Source of the DNA: Cucumis sativus | Taxonomy: Eukaryota; Streptophyta; Magnoliopsida; Cucurbitales; Cucurbitaceae | NCBI RefSeq assembly: GCF_000004075.3 | Contig: NC_026656.2 | Location: forward strand, 20,346,607 to 20,410,606 | Direction: 5' to 3' | DNA length: 64,000 nt | In this document: positions 60,075 to 64,000 of the stretch, in pieces | Layout of the letters: every line of letters begins with the position of its first letter | Numbering within the stretch: the stretch's first letter is position 1 | Made by a program: the position numbers and the translations under genes | The notes under the pieces: generated by a model | The model's database searches: none | What the model was told of the DNA's origin: nothing | What the model saw: the letters and a program-made list of their open reading frames with translations, nothing else

Positions 60075-60215
60075 TAAATAACCCTACAAACTATCCTACT
60101 TCAACTTTTCATAACCCTACAAACTATCCTACTTCAATTTTTTCATAACCCTACAAATTTTCCTACTTCACCTTTTCATATCCCTACAAATTTTCCCACT
60201 TCACATTTTCATAAC
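60075..60215. repeat. Minisatellite, about 29-bp unit
   Basis: Four to five imperfect copies of a unit of the form 'ataaccctacaaactatcct' followed by 'acttcaacttttc', with small differences between copies. After it come phrases of 'aacacatattatcataac' type, shared with about 13080-13330. Confidence 0.85.
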
Positions 60216-61794
60216 TCTATTACATTTATAACTATTCTCACAAACACATGTTATAATAACACACCACAATTATAACTCTTCCCCCAAATGTATATTATCG
60301 TAATACTACAACAATAATCTTTTCTCTAAACACATATTATCATAAAACTACCATTCATATTCATTCCTTAAACACATATTACCATAACATTACCAATAAC
60401 AACCCTAACCTCAAACACATATTATCATATAACACTAGGATAATTATAATCCTAGAAATATCATAATCATTTTCTCCCACAATTCATTTCTTTCCTAAAA
60501 CGCACACTTAGTATTTATTTTCAATTCATATTTGATTTCAAATGTTAAGCTAGAATTACTCGACAAGTAGAAATAATTATGGTGAATATCTATTTCTATT
60601 TATTTTATTGTTAAATTATTATAAGTATGGTTTTGTATTATACAATTGTTTGTTTGAATAACGAAATTTAACAACAATCAATATTTGTCCTCTTCTATTT
60701 CAGTATTTAAAATTTAAAGACAATTTTTTCAAAAAAATAAATTAAGTAACAATTTTAGAAGTGTTTAACAGATAACTACTTCACAAAATCACATATATAA
60801 TCTTCTAAAAAATTAATCTATAATTTTTTAAAATTTAACTTTAGTTTACCTAAAACATCCAAAATTTGATTTAGAGAGAAAAAATGACCTTTAGGATGAC
60901 GGGTGTATTTAAATTAACTTTTAAAGTGTTTAAATTTGAAAAAAAATTATTTAAAAAAATATAAAAATATTTTAAAATGTATTTTTGAAAAATTTAAAAC
61001 TGAAAAAATATATTTTAAAACAAAATTATGTATATAAATACTCCCAACATAATGTATTCTTAAAAACAACTTTTTCTATAAATAATCCAAATGACAATGG
61101 ACAAACAACCGTGAACACACTAATTATAAATGGTATGAATATGGGAAATTTTCCGTAGCATTGGAAGCTAAATTTAAATTTAAGATCCATTATTAAAACT
61201 AAAAAGACAAAAATTTAAAACCAAACAAACTTCAAACCAAAATAAAAACTTAATAACGATACGATTGCCGGAAGCCGCCGGTCAGAGCACAGAGAACCGT
61301 TAAATCCCGAAGATCGTGGGACACTGGTGGGCTACTGTAAATTGCCGATTCAGCTTGGAAGCTACGCTGCCAGTTTACACCACTTCTCTCTCTCTTTCTT
61401 GTAAATCATTTCCAACAAATTTCTGGAACAAGTATTTCCCCTCTACCGCCATTTCAACTAGGGTTCATCGGAGATCGTCGTAAACTCCTGGATCCAAGAT
61501 CGAAGATCAATTTTCTCGTCCAGCAACCACAATTTGTCGGCATTTCTTCAAAAACTACAGCTAAGTAGTTGTAATTCGATACTCTACAAGCTGGTTGTGC
61601 TTCTCTTCTCTTCCTGTCCATGTGTTTAGTTTCTTGCCTCTTTCTTGGAAAAGCATCGATGGTTCGTGCGATCCAGTATATGTGCGGCATGTAAAGAATT
61701 AGGGTTCTGAGAGTATATTTCTGTTGAGTTAGGTCTTTTCCTGATTGATTTCGAGTTCGGTTTTGCGCGAGGTGGATTTTCTTTTTTGGCTCAA

Positions 61795-63575
61795 ATGGCG
61801 ATTATTGGAGATGCGCTTCGCCAGGCGTTCATGCCTAAGCACGAGTATGAGAATCTTCGCGAAGAAGAAAAGGCTTGGGGCAAGCTTCAGAAACCACTGG
61901 TAATGGCTCTTGTCGCTTTGATAGGGCTCGCAATTATTGTATGCACGAGTATCAGTTTGAACATAGTCTTCCCTGACGACATCGGAAATAGACCGTTCTG
62001 CAGCGACAGGAGGCTTCAGCCTCTTCCCATGATGAATGGGAAAGGAGGCGAATCTGATCATTTTCTTGGAGCTTTTTACCTCACTAATCAAGAAATCGTG
62101 GACTATTATTGGATGCTCGTGTTCATCCCCTCAGTAGTCGCATTTTTTGCATCGGCTATTTATCTTGTTGCCGGTAAGAGACAGTCTTTCAATATTTTAA
62201 CCATTAGCAGAAGAATTTGGATCTTCAAAATTGGGAGTCCATTGGTTCTGCTCAATCAATAGGATTTTGACTTTTTTGGACAATAGTGGATTTTTCGTTG
62301 ATTATGAAAGATTTTGACTTGTTGCTCGTTTGTTGAAGAGATAGGGACGACTTGTTAAATGAGGTTAAGAGATTCAATGACTCGTTATCAGTTCCCATAT
62401 AGTATTTGTTAAACAGTTCCCATGAGGAAGCTTATGGGAGAAAGGTCAAGAGACAATCTAAGGCAACATGTCGTGAAAAAAACTTAGACATCAAAACGTG
62501 ATTGCTGATGTGTGGACTATGAATTTCCCATTAATTGTTCTTTTACATCATTGGTTATTCAGTTCTACACCAATCTTGCATCCTAACTACATCTATTACT
62601 TTAATAGCAGGGTTGAGTACTGGTACTGTAAATAAAAGTCTGTCTAGTTTTCGCTTTATCTATGGTTTTACCCGTTTAGACTCTTCTCTCCTTGTTAATT
62701 ATATTGTTATGCATTCTTCTGCTGCTAAAGGATAAGGCAACATGCTAGGGTCCAAATGAAAGAAATAGAATGTGATTTCTGTGTGGAGGTTCTTCGTGAA
62801 AGAAATAAGGTTTCTTAGTGATCAAAATTGGGGTGGGCCTCTTATCCCTTGCCCTTGCCCTTAGGTTGTTCTCTCTTGTTCTTTGAATATACATGTTTCT
62901 TATCCAAAAAAAAATATTCTAACGGGAGAATACTGCATTGAACACACAAGATTAAGTTGTCATGTTATTTAATGGAATGCAAACCTGAGGACAATTTATC
63001 CGGAGGAGGAATCGTGCTAATTTCTGCTTCTTATCTTACCCCCACCCACAAAAGAGTTTAGTTTCCTTTTCTGTTTTTAATTGAGCCCCTTGTGTTCTGA
63101 GTCACTTTTCAAATGTTTTTCCTAGAATTTTTTTTGGAGAATTTAGATTTATTGACCTCTATAGCTGCGTGGATGCATGTTAGTTTGTGTTACAACTCTA
63201 CCTTAGAAATAAAGCTAAGGAAATGTTGTATTCTTAACTTTTAGATGGCTTGATGATCACATATTTATTATCATGATAAATGCAATCAAATTTCAGGCAT
63301 TCCTCTGTTTGAATTCTACAATAATATTTAATCTCTTCTTTTAATTAAGCATTGTTTTAAGGGTGCAATTATCAGGAAAGTTTTTGTTTTGGATGTGTTT
63401 TAGTTTCTGCTATCTACTCAATCAATTAACTTAGTTCCGTCAGGGACATCAGATAAAATTGGAACAGTACTCAATCAATTAACTTATATTGCAGGCATAG
63501 TTGTTGCTTATTCTGCTCCAAGTAGACATGGTTGCTTGAAGGTTGTTGAGAATAGCTACTGTGCATCCAGAAGAG
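61795..63575 (+). CDS. Conserved plant membrane protein of unknown function (5' part)
   Basis: The first two coding exons of a gene that runs off the window: 61795-62173 and 63495-63575, joined in frame (GCCG|GC, giving VAGIVVAYSAP). Visible residues 1-153: start MAIIGDALRQAFMPKHEYE, acidic/basic EEEKAWGKLQ, a first hydrophobic helix at about 37-60, a roughly 45-residue loop with FPDDIGNRPFC and LRR-free polar sequence, a second helix at about 105-127, then APSRHGCLKVVENSYCASRRG. I recall plant proteins of about 280 residues with this start and a conserved Cys-containing loop, but no established function. Topology and function beyond membrane location are unknown. The leader lies at about 61300-61794; the in-frame TTG at 61786 is not a plausible start. 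Confidence 0.85.
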
Positions 63576-64000
63576 GTAAAACCCTATCTAAAGGCTGTTT
63601 CTTATCATTAATTGTGGATGTTTTAAAGGAAGGTAGGTATGCTAGTTTAAAATCTTTTAGAGTTTGGACTTTGGAGTTCACCTTGCTGCTTTTGTTAGAG
63701 GATCACTTTCTAAATGAAGTTTTATTTAGGTATTTGGTATATGTAGTTATTTTTAGTTTCCTGGTTCCTCTATTTGCTCCCCTCTTCTTGGAAATGATAC
63801 CACGAAACTATTATTTTACAAGCTAGAGCCAACAACCTTGCCATTTGATTCTCATGCAATCTAAGCAAATTATTTTCCTGTTAAGTTATAATAAATAGGA
63901 TATAATAAAAGTGTTCCGTATGACTGTTTTTCTGTAGTTAGTAGCTTAGTTTTGTTTTGCTGAATTTTTCATACGTCAATTGAAGCTACGTGGTTAATTG
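63576..64000 (+). other. Intron 2 of the membrane-protein gene
   Basis: The donor AGAAGAG|gtaaaac is at 63575/63576. No acceptor leading to the expected next coding segment is seen before the window ends. Confidence 0.7.

Larger units (their letters stand above)
58131..61260. other. AT-rich gene-free region with repeats
   Basis: No coding sequence recognised. It contains the hairpin repeat at 59850-60018, a minisatellite at about 60075-60215 and a related AT-rich repeat to about 60500. Confidence 0.65.

Noticed and set aside
62535..62735. 66-aa open frame in the first intron of the membrane-protein gene
   Set aside because: Lies inside an intron defined by good donor and acceptor sites; no domain.

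Overview
The window is nuclear DNA of a dicot plant. It is AT-rich, its genes are split by GT-AG introns, and its proteins match plant-only or plant-type families (tocopherol cyclase, EMBRYONIC FLOWER 1, NRT1/PTR transporters, TOM1-like proteins). The protein flavour and the repeat types suggest Cucurbitaceae (cucumber/melon group), but that is an impression and not a proven assignment.

Layout. Positions 1-14300 (plus strand) hold a tandem NRT1/PTR (NPF1-type) transporter cluster: two full four-exon genes (3143-5699 and 9720-12251, each 581 codons plus stop when spliced) and a truncated third copy (13519-13816). Their flanks are duplicated with them, and a broken plant-mobile-domain gene plus an imperfect trinucleotide tract lies between the full copies. 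Positions 14706-57551 hold five conserved single genes, all on the minus strand: VTE1 tocopherol cyclase (10 exons, 517 aa), EMC1 (12 exons, 985 aa), EMF1 (4 coding exons, about 1196 aa), PEX4 ubiquitin-conjugating enzyme (5 exons, 157 aa) and a TOM1-like ESCRT protein resembling Arabidopsis TOL9 (10 exons, 697 aa). I joined the exons by hand; every joined frame is open and divisible by three. At 61795 a plus-strand gene for a conserved plant membrane protein of unknown function begins and runs off the window.

Mobile DNA sits mostly in introns. A Ty3/gypsy element with two LTRs and an exact 5-bp target duplication lies in EMC1 intron 3. A solo LTR of the same family, also with an exact 5-bp target duplication, lies in VTE1 intron 1. 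A copia-type primer-binding-site remnant lies in a TOL intron. Hairpin-type repeats containing TCTATC/GATAGA motifs recur at several places.

The genes do not form one pathway: they cover plastid vitamin E synthesis, ER membrane-protein insertion, Polycomb-type repression, peroxisome import-receptor recycling, ubiquitinated-cargo sorting and solute transport. I found no clear undescribed system. The most interesting items are the NPF cluster (loss of the first Glu of the ExxE[K/R] motif, a mosaic third copy, a G-box palindrome in only one copy's flank), a non-canonical GC-AG intron in VTE1, and the two related LTR insertions.
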